Shown here one piece after another: positions 42,858-52,016 of a stretch of 64,000 nucleotides of DNA. The notes under the pieces are model-generated. The model ran no database searches and was not told where the DNA came from. It saw only the letters and a list, made by a program, of their open reading frames with translations. Source of the DNA: Mycolicibacterium neworleansense (GTDB taxonomy: Bacteria; Actinomycetota; Actinomycetes; Mycobacteriales; Mycobacteriaceae). Within the stretch, counting starts at the first letter, position 1. Each line of letters begins with the position of its first letter. A program made the translations under genes and the position numbers. The stretch is taken from NCBI RefSeq assembly GCF_001245615.1, contig NZ_CWKH01000003.1:868001-932000 (forward strand), in the 5' to 3' direction.

Positions 42858-44293
42858 GGCGCGTCACTGAGGTGGGTGGGGTCGGTGATGCCCGCCCCGC
42901 GAATACCGAGCTGCCGGTTGATCAGCATGGTGATGCCGAACAGTACGACGCCGGTGGCGACGAGCGCCAGGGCGAGGATGTACTGCTCGGGTGGGCGGCC
43001 CGATGTCGGCAGCACCAGATACAGCGAGGCGATGAAGCCGATGACCGGCAGTGCCGTCGGAGTCTTGAAGTGCCCGCCCTCTTTTCGGACATCGCGGCGC
43101 AGCACCAGGACCGCGACGTTGACCATGGCGAACACCGCGAGCAACAGCAGTGACGTGGTGCCTCCGAGGATCGCAACCGTGTCCCCGCTCGCGAACGCCG
43201 ACACGTAGAAGATCAGCCCGAAGGCGATGAGCGTGGTGAAGATGATTGCCACCCAGGGGGTGTGCCGCTTCGGATGCACCGACCCGAGCACCGGCGGCAG
43301 CACGTGCTGGCGGGCCATCCCGTAGATCAGGCGGCTGGCCATCAGCATGTTGATCAGCGCGGTGTTCGATACGGCGAACATGGAGATGACCGGGAGGATG
43401 TTCGCGAACGGCAGCCCTGGCGCTGCGGCCTGCATGACCTTCACCAGCGGGGAGGAATCGGCTTCGGCGAGTTCGCCGACCGGTACCAATGCCACGGCGA
43501 TCACGGCGACGACGATGTAGACGCAGCCGGCGATACCCAGGCCCGTCAACAACACCTTGGGGAAGATCCGGACCGGATCCTTGGTCTCCTCGGCCATATT
43601 GACCGAATCTTCGAATCCGACCATCGCGAAGAAGGCCAGCGACGTCGCCGCGGTGACCGCGATGAACGCGTTCTTCTCCTCGGAGGTGTCGAATGCGACG
43701 ACCCGGGAGAAGTCGACGTCGACACCGCTGACGATGGCCCACAACCCCACCACGACCACGATCACCAGACCGGTGATCTCGATGAACGTGAGGACGACGT
43801 TGAGCTTGACGCTTTCACTGACGCCGCGGAGGTTCACGGTCGCGATGAGCAGCATGAACAATAGCGCCAGCGCCACGGTTCCCAGCCGTTGCCAGCTGAA
43901 GATGTGGTCGAAGTTGATCTCGATCGCGTCGAAGAAGCTGATCGCGAAGAACCGCGAAGCCGTTGAGGCCGAGGTAATTCCGGAACACATCACGATGAAC
44001 GCCACCAGGAAGGTGACGAACTGGATGCCAAATGCCTTGTGCGCGTACAGCGCAGCGCCGGCCGCCTGCGGATACTTGGTGACCAGCTCGAGGTAGCTGA
44101 ACGCGGTGATGGTGGCGATCACGAACGCCGCCAGGAACGGAAGCCATGCGGCACCGCCGACTTCTTTGGCGACCTGACCGGTGAGCGCATAGACGCCCGT
44201 GCCGAGGATGTCGCCGACGACGAACAGCAGTAACAGTCCGGGTCCCATCACCCGCTTGAGCTGTGGCTCCTCCGCGGTTGCGGGTTGCGACAT
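42854..44293 (-). CDS. Amino-acid permease, APC superfamily
   Basis: A 479-aa transporter with about 12 transmembrane helices. The first helix has GPGLLLLFVVGDILGTGVYA, the substrate site of LeuT-fold APC carriers (GxGxG-like), and helix 6 has FFAMVGFEDS. Close to cationic amino acid transporter-like permeases; the substrate is not certain. ATG 44293 has AAGGAGG 7 nt upstream. It is 10 nt behind the TetR gene on the same strand, so probably in an operon under it. Confidence 0.83.
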   Translation of the reverse strand: MSQPATAEEPQLKRVMGPGLLLLFVVGDILGTGVYALTGQVAKEVGGAAWLPFLAAFVIATITAFSYLELVTKYPQAAGAALYAHKAFGIQFVTFLVAFIVMCSGITSASTASRFFAISFFDAIEINFDHIFSWQRLGTVALALLFMLLIATVNLRGVSESVKLNVVLTFIEITGLVIVVVVGLWAIVSGVDVDFSRVVAFDTSEEKNAFIAVTAATSLAFFAMVGFEDSVNMAEETKDPVRIFPKVLLTGLGIAGCVYIVVAVIAVALVPVGELAEADSSPLVKVMQAAAPGLPFANILPVISMFAVSNTALINMLMASRLIYGMARQHVLPPVLGSVHPKRHTPWVAIIFTTLIAFGLIFYVSAFASGDTVAILGGTTSLLLLAVFAMVNVAVLVLRRDVRKEGGHFKTPTALPVIGFIASLYLVLPTSGRPPEQYILALALVATGVVLFGITMLINRQLGIRGAGITDPTHLSDAP

Positions 44294-44303
44294 TCCCCCT
44301 CCT

Positions 44304-44942
44304 TCAGCCGGTCAGACGCGTACCCGCCCGCTCGTCGACGGGCGCCAGCACGTCGATGACGTCGATCAACGTGGCGCGGGCGCTGGCTCTGGGCCCCTCC
44401 CCTTCGTCGACCAACGATGCCACAACTGCTCCGTCCACGGCGCACACCAGTGCGGTGACCAGTTCTGCGCGCACCGAGCGGCCCGAGCGTTCCACCACCT
44501 CGACCACGGCGTCGGTGCGCTGCTGGAGGATGCGGCGCTGGATATCGCGCAACCCGGGCTGCCGGGCGCAGGCGATGTAGCGCTCGTAGCGAGAGATCAG
44601 TTCCTCGGTTCCGCGGCGTTCCCGGGATTCCCCGAGCAACAAATCGACGAGGACGTCGGCGGTCGATTCGGCGCCCCGACGCCGCCGCGAGAGCGCGGCC
44701 ACGCCGGCGCTGAGTTGTTCGGCTTCCTGGGTTCCGATGTACTCGACGGCCTTCGCGATGAGGTCATCCAGTGAGGAGAAGTAGTACGTCGTGGACGCCA
44801 GCGGAAGGCCGGCACGACGCGCCACAGCACGGTGCCGGACGGCGTCGAAACCGCCTTCACAGAGCAATTCAGCGGCCGCCCTGACGAGGGCGTACCGCCG
44901 ACGCTCCCCTTTAGGAGTGACCGCTGCCGTCACCTTCCACAT
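44304..44942 (-). CDS. TetR-family regulator (Rv0775-like)
   Basis: A 212-aa TetR-type protein. The helix-turn-helix is at about residues 33-58 (FDAVRHRAVARRAGLPLASTTYYFSSLDDL) and the rest is helical. It lies 10 nt upstream of the permease gene and 126 nt from the divergent esterase gene, either of which could be its target. The start may be ATG 44942 or GTG 44933. Confidence 0.85.
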   Translation of the reverse strand: MWKVTAAVTPKGERRRYALVRAAAELLCEGGFDAVRHRAVARRAGLPLASTTYYFSSLDDLIAKAVEYIGTQEAEQLSAGVAALSRRRRGAESTADVLVDLLLGESRERRGTEELISRYERYIACARQPGLRDIQRRILQQRTDAVVEVVERSGRSVRAELVTALVCAVDGAVVASLVDEGEGPRASARATLIDVIDVLAPVDERAGTRLTG

Positions 44943-45068
44943 GCTGCCAGCCGGGCCCCCTCCACATCGGGCTTTCGGCCAATCATCAGGCTTTACTCAG
45001 GTTTTGCCAACGCATCGGCAATGCGACGAGAATGCCACTGACCGATGCCATTGGCGGGCGATGGCAAG

Positions 45069-45902
45069 ATGGCCCGCATGCCCAACTTGACCCGTCGCGC
45101 AGTCCTGCGCCTCGGCGTCGGTGCGGCTGCCGGCGCCGCCGGTGCTGTAGCCCTCGCCTCCGCCCCTGTCGTACCGGCCAGCCCGGTGGTTGCCCCGACG
45201 TTCAGCAGCGGTTCCTTCCCCTCGGCCGCGCGCGGCGGCACGAACACCAACTGGGCCATCGCGCGCCCGCCGGGCCAGACCGGCAAACTTCGTCCGGTGA
45301 TCGCCCTGCACGGCAAAGGGCAGGACGCCGCCGGTGTGATGGCCGGCGGAGTGGAGCAGGGCCTGGCCGAGGCGGTGGCCGCCGGGCTGCCGCCGTTCGC
45401 GGTGGTCGCGGTCGACGGTGGTGGAAGCTACTGGCACAAGCGTGCATCCGGTGAGGATTCGGGCGCGATGGTGCTCGACGAGCTGATCCCGATGCTGGGC
45501 GAACAGGGCCTGGACACCTCACGGGTTGGGTTCCTGGGCTGGTCGATGGGCGGCTACGGCGCGCTGCTGCTGGGTTCACGCCTCGGTGCGGCGCGCACCG
45601 CGGCGATCTGTGCCGTCAGCCCGGCGCTGTGGACATCCTCGGGGGCGGCTGCGCCGGGGGCCTTCGACAGCGCGGCGGATTACGCCGCCAACAGTGTCTG
45701 GGGCCAGCCCGCGTTGGGCTCGATCCCGATCCGGATCGATTGCGGCAACAGTGATCCGTTCTATTCGGCCACCAAGCAGTTCATCGCCGAGCTGCCCAAT
45801 CCGCCGGCCGGCGGCTTCTCCCCCGGCGGCCATGACGGCAGCTTCTGGAGTTCGCAGTTGCCCGCCGAGATCGCCTGGATGGCCCCACTGCTGGTCGCCT
45901 AG
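45069..45902 (+). CDS. Tat-exported esterase (Rv0774c-like)
   Basis: A 277-aa alpha/beta hydrolase. The N-terminus has a Tat-type signal, [18 protein letters not shown] with the twin Arg, and the cleaved protein is an esterase-D-like domain with nucleophile Ser in GWSMGGYG, plus later Asp (DCGNSDPF) and His (GGHDGSFW). Homologues hydrolyse short acyl esters or lipids at the envelope. ATG 45069 is preferred ([10 protein letters not shown] is the family start); ATG 45078 is also possible. The stop shares CTAG with purD. Confidence 0.85.
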   Translation: MARMPNLTRRAVLRLGVGAAAGAAGAVALASAPVVPASPVVAPTFSSGSFPSAARGGTNTNWAIARPPGQTGKLRPVIALHGKGQDAAGVMAGGVEQGLAEAVAAGLPPFAVVAVDGGGSYWHKRASGEDSGAMVLDELIPMLGEQGLDTSRVGFLGWSMGGYGALLLGSRLGAARTAAICAVSPALWTSSGAAAPGAFDSAADYAANSVWGQPALGSIPIRIDCGNSDPFYSATKQFIAELPNPPAGGFSPGGHDGSFWSSQLPAEIAWMAPLLVA

Positions 45903-47167
45903 ACGCTGATGCGCCCCTCGGCGGCGGCCAGACCGATGTCGGTGCGGAAGTGGCTGCCCGGCAAGCGGATCGACTTGGCCAGCGCGTAGGCCGCATCGCG
46001 GGCGGCGAGCAGGTCCGCGCCGGTGCCGACCACCGAGAGCACCCGGCCGCCTGAGGACACCACCTCGCCGTCCTCGCGCCGTGCCGTGCCGGCATGCAGC
46101 ACACCGTCGGCTTCGGATCCGTGGATGACGTCGCCGACGCGGGGCCGGCCGGGGTAGTTCTCCGCGGCCACCACAACGGTCACCGCGTAGCCGTCGTGCC
46201 ACTGCAGGTCGCCGAATGAGGCGAGCTCGCCGGTGGCCGCGGCGTTCAGCAGCTGCCCGAGCGGTGAATCAAGCAGGGCCAGAACCGATTGCGTCTCCGG
46301 ATCGCCGAAGCGGCAGTTGAACTCCACGACCGCCGGGCCGTTGGAGGTGATGGCCAGGCCGGCGTAGAGCAGGCCCGAGAACGAGCTGCCGCGCGCAACC
46401 AATTCTGCCGCAACCGGTTTGACGACCTCCTCGACAATCTGAGTTTCCACCGAGTCCGGCAGCCAGGGCAACGGGGCGTAGGCGCCCATGCCGCCGGTGT
46501 TCGGTCCGGTGTCGCCGTCGCCGACGCGCTTGAAGTCCTGTGCGGGCAGCAGCGGCACCACCGTGGCGCCGTCGACCACGCAGAACAGTGACACCTCGGG
46601 ACCGTCCAAAAACGATTCCAGCAGCACCGGATGCCCGGAATCGAGCAGGCCGGCGGCATGCGCCCGGGCGGCGTCGCGATCGGCGCTGACCACCACACCC
46701 TTACCGGCGGCCAGTCCGTCGTCCTTGACCACCCAGGCGGCCTGGCCGGCGGGCGGGCCGAAGCGGTCCAGTGCGGCGTCGAGGTGTGCCGGGTTGTCGA
46801 CGATCTCGCTGCCGGCGGTCCGGACCCCGGCCGCGGCCATCACGTCCTTGGCGAAGGCCTTCGAACCCTCGATACGCGCGGCGTCCTTGCTCGCGCCGAA
46901 GCAGGCGATGCCGGCGGCCCGCACCGCGTCGGCCACGCCGAGCACCAGCGGAACCTCGGGGCCGATCACCACCAGGTCGCTGTTGATGCGCTGGGCCAAC
47001 TTCACCACGGCCTCGCCGGAGGTGATGTCGACGTCGTACTGATCGGCGATGGATTGGGTACCGGCGTTGCCGGGTGCCACCGCCAACTCCTCCACCTGCG
47101 GGTCGCGGCGCAGGGCCAGCAGCAGGGCGTGTTCACGGGCACCGGATCCGATAACGAGGACGCGCAC
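45899..47167 (-). CDS. purD: Phosphoribosylamine-glycine ligase
   Basis: A 422-aa ATP-grasp enzyme that makes GAR, step 2 of purine synthesis. Motifs: [13 protein letters not shown] at the start, [11 protein letters not shown] in the ATP lid and [12 protein letters not shown]; metal ligands in [13 protein letters not shown] 47167 is set by -10 TACGCT 6 nt upstream; a frame to 47212 would begin upstream of the likely transcript. Confidence 0.96.
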   Translation of the reverse strand: MRVLVIGSGAREHALLLALRRDPQVEELAVAPGNAGTQSIADQYDVDITSGEAVVKLAQRINSDLVVIGPEVPLVLGVADAVRAAGIACFGASKDAARIEGSKAFAKDVMAAAGVRTAGSEIVDNPAHLDAALDRFGPPAGQAAWVVKDDGLAAGKGVVVSADRDAARAHAAGLLDSGHPVLLESFLDGPEVSLFCVVDGATVVPLLPAQDFKRVGDGDTGPNTGGMGAYAPLPWLPDSVETQIVEEVVKPVAAELVARGSSFSGLLYAGLAITSNGPAVVEFNCRFGDPETQSVLALLDSPLGQLLNAAATGELASFGDLQWHDGYAVTVVVAAENYPGRPRVGDVIHGSEADGVLHAGTARREDGEVVSSGGRVLSVVGTGADLLAARDAAYALAKSIRLPGSHFRTDIGLAAAEGRISV

Positions 47168-47173
47168 GGACGT

Positions 47174-47179
47174 AGCGTA
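47174..47179 (-). promoter_or_regulatory. Leaderless -10 element (TACGCT) for purD
   Basis: TACGCT, 6 nt, GTG 47167, minus strand. Confidence 0.6.
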
Positions 47180-47195
47180 GCGGGAAACACACGGG

Positions 47196-47222
47196 CATAC
47201 ACTTGACGCCACAGTGTATGGT
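47196..47222 (+). promoter_or_regulatory. Palindrome CATACACT-N9-AGTGTATG overlapping a -10 (TATGGT)
   Basis: Perfect 8-bp arms at 47196-47203 and 47213-47220. TATGGT at 47217-47222 is a possible -10 giving a leader of about 38 nt before the P450 gene. Likely operator for a regulator, perhaps the TetR encoded downstream. Confidence 0.5.
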
Positions 47223-47267
47223 CGACACCAGGAATGTGCTCGCCGTCACACGAGGAGATGATCCGGC

Positions 47268-48503
47268 TTGACCACCATGAATGCTTGCCCGTTCGGCGCC
47301 GGTTACGACTTCACCGATCCCGACGTCCTGCTGCGCGGGATTCCCGTCGACGAGTTCGCCCAGCTGCGCAAGACCGCGCCGGTGTGGTGGAACGAGCAGG
47401 ACGAGTCGATCTTCGATGACGGCGGATACTGGGTGATCACCCGGCACGAGGACATCAAGACCATCTCCCGCGACGGCGGCACGGTCTGGTCGACGAACGC
47501 CAAGGGTGCCGTCATGCGATTGCCCGATGGCGTGACCTCAGAACAGCTCGACCTCACCAAGGCGCTGCTGATCAACCACGACGCCCCCGAGCACACCCGG
47601 CTACGGAAGCTGGTGTCGCGACTGTTCACCCCGCGTTCGGTGGCAGCGTTGGAGGAGAAGCTGGCCGTGGCGGCCCGCAACATCGTGGCCGAGGCCGCCA
47701 AGAAGGACAGCGGCAACTTTGTCGACGACATAGCGATGAGCCTGCCGCTGCAGGCCATCGCGGACCTGATCGGCGTGCCCGAGGAAGACCGGGAAAAGCT
47801 GTTCCACTGGACCAACGCCATCATGAACACCGACGATCCGGATTTCGACAGCGATCCGACCATGGCCAACGCCGAGCTGATGGGCTACGCCTACACCATG
47901 GCCGAGCAGCGGCGGCAATGCCCGGCCGACGACATCGTGACCCGGCTCGTGCAGGCCGACGTCGACGGAGACTCACTCGGCGAGGTGGAATTCGCGTTCT
48001 TCGTGATCCTGCTGGCCGTGGCCGGCAACGAGACCACCCGCAACGCCATGACCCACGGGATGAACGCGTTCCTCGAAAACCCGGACCAGTGGGAGCTTTT
48101 CAAGCGTGAACGCCCGGAGACCGCGGTCGACGAGATCATCCGCTGGGCCACCCCGGTGCACTGTTTCCAGCGCACCGCACTCGTCGACACCCAGATCGGC
48201 GATGTGACCGTGAAGGCCGGGCAACGCGCCGGCCTGTTCTACAGCTCGGCGAACTACGACGAAGAAGTCTTCGAGTCGCCCTTCACCTTCGACATCCTGC
48301 GCAGTCCCAACCCGCACCTGGCCTTCGGCGGCAACGGCGCGCATTTCTGCATCGGCGCCAACCTGGCGCGGATGGAGATCAAGCTGATGTTCAACGAGAT
48401 CGCCGATCAGATTCCCGACATCACCAAACTGGGTGAGCCGCAACGCCTCCGGTCGGGTTGGATCAATGGCATCAAGGACCTGCAGGTGTCCTACCACGGT
48501 TGA
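47268..48503 (+). CDS. Cytochrome P450, CYP125/CYP189-like
   Basis: A 411-aa P450. Heme ligand Cys361 in GAHFCIGANLARM, I-helix LLAVAGNETTRN, and the N-terminal DDGGYWVITRHEDIKTISRDGG like steroid/fatty-acid CYP125-type enzymes. It should hydroxylate a lipid, perhaps a sterol side chain or terpenoid; not provable from sequence. TTG 47268 is chosen because GAGGAG lies 10 nt upstream; an ATG three codons later is the alternative. A TetR gene follows by 38 nt with its own leaderless promoter. Confidence 0.87.
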   Translation: MTTMNACPFGAGYDFTDPDVLLRGIPVDEFAQLRKTAPVWWNEQDESIFDDGGYWVITRHEDIKTISRDGGTVWSTNAKGAVMRLPDGVTSEQLDLTKALLINHDAPEHTRLRKLVSRLFTPRSVAALEEKLAVAARNIVAEAAKKDSGNFVDDIAMSLPLQAIADLIGVPEEDREKLFHWTNAIMNTDDPDFDSDPTMANAELMGYAYTMAEQRRQCPADDIVTRLVQADVDGDSLGEVEFAFFVILLAVAGNETTRNAMTHGMNAFLENPDQWELFKRERPETAVDEIIRWATPVHCFQRTALVDTQIGDVTVKAGQRAGLFYSSANYDEEVFESPFTFDILRSPNPHLAFGGNGAHFCIGANLARMEIKLMFNEIADQIPDITKLGEPQRLRSGWINGIKDLQVSYHG

Positions 48504-48529
48504 CCGGTGGTGTGACCGGCCCGTTGTTC

Positions 48530-48535
48530 TAGGAT
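48530..48535 (+). promoter_or_regulatory. Leaderless -10 element (TAGGAT) for TetR gene
   Basis: TAGGAT, 6 nt, ATG 48542. Confidence 0.6.
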
Positions 48536-48541
48536 TCGCCC

Positions 48542-49171
48542 ATGCGTACGCACGGGTGGTCCGGTTCAGCGCCGGCCAGCGACGAGGAGGCGATTGCCCG
48601 CATCCTCGTCGCCGCGGGCAACGCCATCGACGAGCGGGGTGCGGACTTCTCGATCGCCGACGTGGCACGCACCCTCGGAGTCACCCGCCAGACGGTGTAC
48701 CGCTATTTCCCGAGCACCGACGCCCTGCTGGTGGCGTCCGCAGTGCATGCGGCCAGCGACTTCCTGGACCGGCTCGCCGCCCATGTCAAAGGGGTGACAG
48801 ATCCGGTGGAGGCCATCACCGAGTGCATTGCCACCTCCTTGGAGTGGCTGCCCGAGGACAAACACATCGGTTTGCTCGTCGCTCCGGGTCGCCCCAACGC
48901 GCACACCGAATCGGTGACCTCGGATGTGGCCGTCGACTTTGCCCGGGAGATGTTGCGCAGGCTGGACGTCGACTGGGCTGAGGTCGGTTACACCGACGCC
49001 GAGCTGGACGAACTCGCCGAGCACGTGCTTCGGATCATCCAGTCGTTCGTCGTCGACCCGGGCCGTCCTCCGCGCACCGGAGCGGCCCTGCGCAGCTACA
49101 TGACACGGTGGATGGGTTCAGCCGTCGTTGGCGGACATCTGGCGTCCGAGAGGCCCTCGGCAGGGATCTAG
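48542..49171 (+). CDS. TetR-family regulator behind P450
   Basis: A 209-aa TetR regulator with helix-turn-helix at about residues 37-63 (FSIADVARTLGVTRQTVYRYFPSTDAL) and a helical C-domain. It may control the P450 gene just upstream through the CATACACT palindrome. Leaderless start at ATG 48542. Confidence 0.85.
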   Translation: MRTHGWSGSAPASDEEAIARILVAAGNAIDERGADFSIADVARTLGVTRQTVYRYFPSTDALLVASAVHAASDFLDRLAAHVKGVTDPVEAITECIATSLEWLPEDKHIGLLVAPGRPNAHTESVTSDVAVDFAREMLRRLDVDWAEVGYTDAELDELAEHVLRIIQSFVVDPGRPPRTGAALRSYMTRWMGSAVVGGHLASERPSAGI

Positions 49172-49186
49172 ACCGGTCTGGTCAGC

Positions 49187-49894
49187 TCAGCGTCGTTCGA
49201 AATGCTGGTAGTCGACCGGGTTGTGCCAATGCCCTCCCCAATGCCAGCCCCGCTCGGCGAAAGCCCGCACCACTGCGTCGCCGTCGCGGATCATCCCCTG
49301 ATCGGTGCGGGTGCGGTCCAGGTATGCCCCCGCAGTGACCGGCTGCAGGTCGCCAGAAGCCGAGATGTAGGGATTGATCAAGGGGTTGATGTCGATCGCA
49401 CGACCGAAGGCGTGCAATGACCACGATCCACTCGGCAGCGGCCGGCAGTTGAACGCCGAGGTGTTGTTGTCCTGCATGGACAGCTCGTCGGCGGCGTCCG
49501 GATAGTGGTCCACCGTGCGCATCTTCTCGATCGGGAACCGCGCCGAATACAAGTTCCCGAAGATCGCGATCACATCGCTGACCGAGTCGCGGTGGACCAC
49601 CAACTCACCCCGGTGCGAACGGCCGTCGAAACCGATATACGACAAAGTGATTCGGCGAAGTTCGGCCGGAGGCACCGGACACCCCGGCCGCCAGCTGGCA
49701 CCCAGCCCAGTCGCGTCCAGCGGCTCCACCCGCGCGGGTTGCTCCGGCTTCGCACCAGGCTGCGGATTCTGTGGCGGGGCGGAGATGGTTTGCGGCGCCC
49801 GCACCGAATCCGGCGCACCACCGGCACACGCCGCCGTGCACCCGGTGAACAGACCCACCACCAGGGCACACACGCGGACGGTTGCGATGCCCAC
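49187..49894 (-). CDS. Exported M15-type (D-Ala-D-Ala / L-Ala-D-Glu) peptidase
   Basis: A 235-aa exported protein. The signal peptide ends LFTGCTAACAGG (a lipobox is possible at Cys19), then a proline-rich linker of about 35 residues. The catalytic domain has the zinc motif SLHAFGRAIDINP (His, Asp) and WNPVDYQHFE-like WHNPVDYQHFE (Glu, His). Such enzymes trim peptidoglycan stem peptides. GTG 49894 follows -10 TACAGT with 6 nt, so leaderless. Confidence 0.83.
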   Translation of the reverse strand: MGIATVRVCALVVGLFTGCTAACAGGAPDSVRAPQTISAPPQNPQPGAKPEQPARVEPLDATGLGASWRPGCPVPPAELRRITLSYIGFDGRSHRGELVVHRDSVSDVIAIFGNLYSARFPIEKMRTVDHYPDAADELSMQDNNTSAFNCRPLPSGSWSLHAFGRAIDINPLINPYISASGDLQPVTAGAYLDRTRTDQGMIRDGDAVVRAFAERGWHWGGHWHNPVDYQHFERR

Positions 49895-49900
49895 CCCGCG

Positions 49901-49906
49901 ACTGTA
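49901..49906 (-). promoter_or_regulatory. Leaderless -10 element (TACAGT) for M15 peptidase
   Basis: TACAGT, 6 nt, GTG 49894, minus strand. Confidence 0.6.
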
Positions 49907-49979
49907 GATCGCGGAACGGGGGCCGGGGGTCAGCCCCGGCCTGGGAAAATTGGCGCCCGAGGTGGGGTTTGCCCGGATC

Positions 49980-49985
49980 TAGACT
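49980..49985 (+). promoter_or_regulatory. -10 element (TAGACT) of EspA/E-like operon
   Basis: TAGACT would start transcription near 49992, about 22 nt before GTG 50014, with a G-rich ribosome site (GCGGGGGTG) between. Confidence 0.5.
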
Positions 49986-50013
49986 TGAGACCTCGATCCA
50001 GCGGGGGTGAGCG

Positions 50014-50889
50014 GTGGGGGCACTCGACGCCTTCTACACGACGTGGTCGCAGGCGCGCACCACGTTCGGCGAGGGTGCCCCGACGACGGGTGACTCATTC
50101 GACGGCAGCGCACGGCTCCGCGAGATGCAATCCACCATCGAGTCCGCAGCACCCGACGACCGATGGCAAGGCACGGCGTCGCAGGCCTATGCCACCAAGA
50201 ACGCTGAACATGCCGCCGTCTACGGCAAGCTCGCAGATCTCGATCAGCGCATGGCCGCCGAAGTCACCAACTCCGCGGCAGTAGTCTCCGCGGGCCGACG
50301 TAACCTCGACGAACTGCAAAAATGGGTCGAGGCTGCCGATGCCTCGATCCCCGGCGGACAGTCCGGCGAGACGATGCGAATGATCTTGGCCCGTAAGGGT
50401 CTCAGCCAGGTCGGCGACACCGTCCACCGGTCCACTGAGCAAATGAGCGCCATCGGACGCAGAGTCGACGACATCCGAGGCCAATACGACGCGATCATGG
50501 GCGAAAGCAAGAAGGCTGCGGGCTGGAAGGAGAATCCGCCGCCGGTCACTGCAGACGACAACCGCACCCACGACGAGAAGGTCGCGGAATGGTTCGTGAA
50601 GCTCAACGAGTGGAATCAGAAGGTCGCGAAACTCACGGCGACCAGGCCACCGGAGAGCGCGCCTGAGGGTGTGAAGATTGCCTGGAATGAGGAGCGGAGG
50701 GCATTGGCCAAAGAACAGGCCGACTTGGCGCAGGAGGGTGTCGAGCTCGGTATCGAAGGAGCGGGAGTTCCACCCCCCGTTGCGCAGGGTGGAGGGCCGA
50801 GTAATCAGCCGCGCCTTTCTGGTGCTGCCGGGGTTCCGACGACGCCCACGACCAACAATGTCGACATGCCGAGGACGAGGCGGCTGTGA
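50014..50889 (+). CDS. EspA/EspE-like type VII secretion substrate
   Basis: A 291-aa helical protein. Its first 100 residues resemble the N-terminus of EspA/EspE proteins: GALDAFYTTWSQARTTFGEG, then DDRWQGTASQAYATKNAEH with the WxG turn and a Y-x3-N/D-like element, and LADLDQRMAAEV. Long helices to about residue 200 and a Gly/Pro-rich tail follow. EspA/E proteins leave the cell through ESX-1. No PE/PPE or ESX core gene lies nearby, so it must use a distant machine. It is first in a three-gene unit with overlapping starts and stops. Confidence 0.72.
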   Translation: MGALDAFYTTWSQARTTFGEGAPTTGDSFDGSARLREMQSTIESAAPDDRWQGTASQAYATKNAEHAAVYGKLADLDQRMAAEVTNSAAVVSAGRRNLDELQKWVEAADASIPGGQSGETMRMILARKGLSQVGDTVHRSTEQMSAIGRRVDDIRGQYDAIMGESKKAAGWKENPPPVTADDNRTHDEKVAEWFVKLNEWNQKVAKLTATRPPESAPEGVKIAWNEERRALAKEQADLAQEGVELGIEGAGVPPPVAQGGGPSNQPRLSGAAGVPTTPTTNNVDMPRTRRL

Positions 50890-51512
50890 TTCGTTTCTGT
50901 ACAGCAGCTTTCTGCTGTTTCACCGTCGCGATGACAGCATGCGGAACTGACGCACCCATGCCGTCAGCGACGGTGCAGAGCACGAATGCACTTGCAGGCG
51001 TGGTCCTTCCCGTCGAAGAGGTGCGAACCATATCCGGGGTTGCTGGATTTCACGACATACCGGAGTTGAACGCCACCGCACCCGCCGCGATCCCGGACAT
51101 CCCCGAACCATGTCGCGCGGTGTTCGACCCGCCCACCGTTTTCGGATCCGACTGGAAGCAGTTCGATGCCGCAGGCTACGGTGCCGATCTGGACGCTCCG
51201 GTGCTTCCCATCATGGCCGATGTCCGGCAGGCAATTGCCGTCTACCCGGACGCGGCGACCGCACAGGCAACGTTCGACCGGCTCGCAGCGGCGGTACCCG
51301 GCTGCATCAGCACGGGTACCGGATACTACCGCCGCACGGCGGAGAGCCCCGACCCAAACACCCTGCTACTCAACAGTGAACAGGCCGACGGGGGCCACAG
51401 CGCGTATCGGCTCACCGGTACTGCGCTGATCAGCTCAAGCGCGCTCGGACTCCCAGACAGCCAGCGGGTCGCTCTGGCGATACTCGACGGTCTCGAAAGA
51501 GCGGAGCACTAG
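50886..51512 (+). CDS. Lipoprotein with PknH-C-like sensor domain
   Basis: A 208-aa exported protein with lipobox-like MTAC (Cys19) after a hydrophobic segment, then a domain of the PknH extracellular sensor type: CRAVFDPPTVFG, QAIAVYPDAATAQATFDRL and the Cys in PGCIS, which gives a likely disulfide. Such domains bind unknown ligands outside the cell. GTG 50886 overlaps the stop of the EspA/E-like gene by 4 nt (GTGA). Confidence 0.7.
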   Translation: MIRFCTAAFCCFTVAMTACGTDAPMPSATVQSTNALAGVVLPVEEVRTISGVAGFHDIPELNATAPAAIPDIPEPCRAVFDPPTVFGSDWKQFDAAGYGADLDAPVLPIMADVRQAIAVYPDAATAQATFDRLAAAVPGCISTGTGYYRRTAESPDPNTLLLNSEQADGGHSAYRLTGTALISSSALGLPDSQRVALAILDGLERAEH

Positions 51513-51985
51513 TGGGCACGCCCCGAGTGAATATCGTCAGGACCACAACGATCTCGCTCATCGTTGCGCTTCTCTGTCCCTCCCTGACCGGCTGCGACCT
51601 GGTCCGGCAGGTGCTGAGGCCGTCGATGGATATCGATTACAACGACCAGAAGCTGAACGACGGCCTGGAAATCCTTCTGCACGAGAAGAAGACAGGCCGA
51701 CTCAACGAGTTCACCAGCTGGGATTGGGACGAGGTGCATCTGTTCCACGAATACACCAGCCGCGAGTCGATCGAAGAGACCGTCGGTTCACCGGTCATCA
51801 AGAGCAGCTCCTACGACTCGCAAGCAAGCCTGCTGGTCTTCGAGAACAACGGGAAACCGATCAAAGCCGCTGGGGTCAGCGGCGATTACCTGCGTAGCGA
51901 GGATCACCGCGCCACTTTCCCAGCCGACGTGATTGTGCAGCCTTGGGGCGACGGGTATCTGATGCTGACTGTTCCTGCCGACTAG
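51512..51985 (+). CDS. Lipoprotein of unknown family
   Basis: A 157-aa protein with a signal peptide and lipobox LTGC (Cys28), then a charged soluble domain with many Asp, Glu and Trp residues (FTSWDWDEVHLFHEYTSRE) and a beta-rich end (VIVQPWGDGYLMLTV). I do not recognise the domain. GTG 51512 shares a base with the TAG of the preceding lipoprotein, so all three genes are coupled. Confidence 0.65.
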   Translation: MGTPRVNIVRTTTISLIVALLCPSLTGCDLVRQVLRPSMDIDYNDQKLNDGLEILLHEKKTGRLNEFTSWDWDEVHLFHEYTSRESIEETVGSPVIKSSSYDSQASLLVFENNGKPIKAAGVSGDYLRSEDHRATFPADVIVQPWGDGYLMLTVPAD

Positions 51986-52000
51986 AGACCCGTTCACCCG

Positions 52001-52016
52001 GAGCGGCGACCCGCTC
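52001..52016. terminator. Short G/C hairpin between convergent operons
   Basis: GAGCGG (52001-52006) pairs with CCGCTC (52011-52016), loop CGAC, touching the stop codon of the minus-strand gene. Confidence 0.4.

Noticed and set aside
44943..45068. TGCC/GGCA half sites between the TetR and esterase genes
   Set aside because: Arms of only 4 bp and irregular spacing; not enough to call an operator.
47203..47222. TTGACG and TATGGT as a -35/-10 pair for the P450
   Set aside because: Spacing is only 8 bp; the TTGACG is better seen as part of the palindrome centre.
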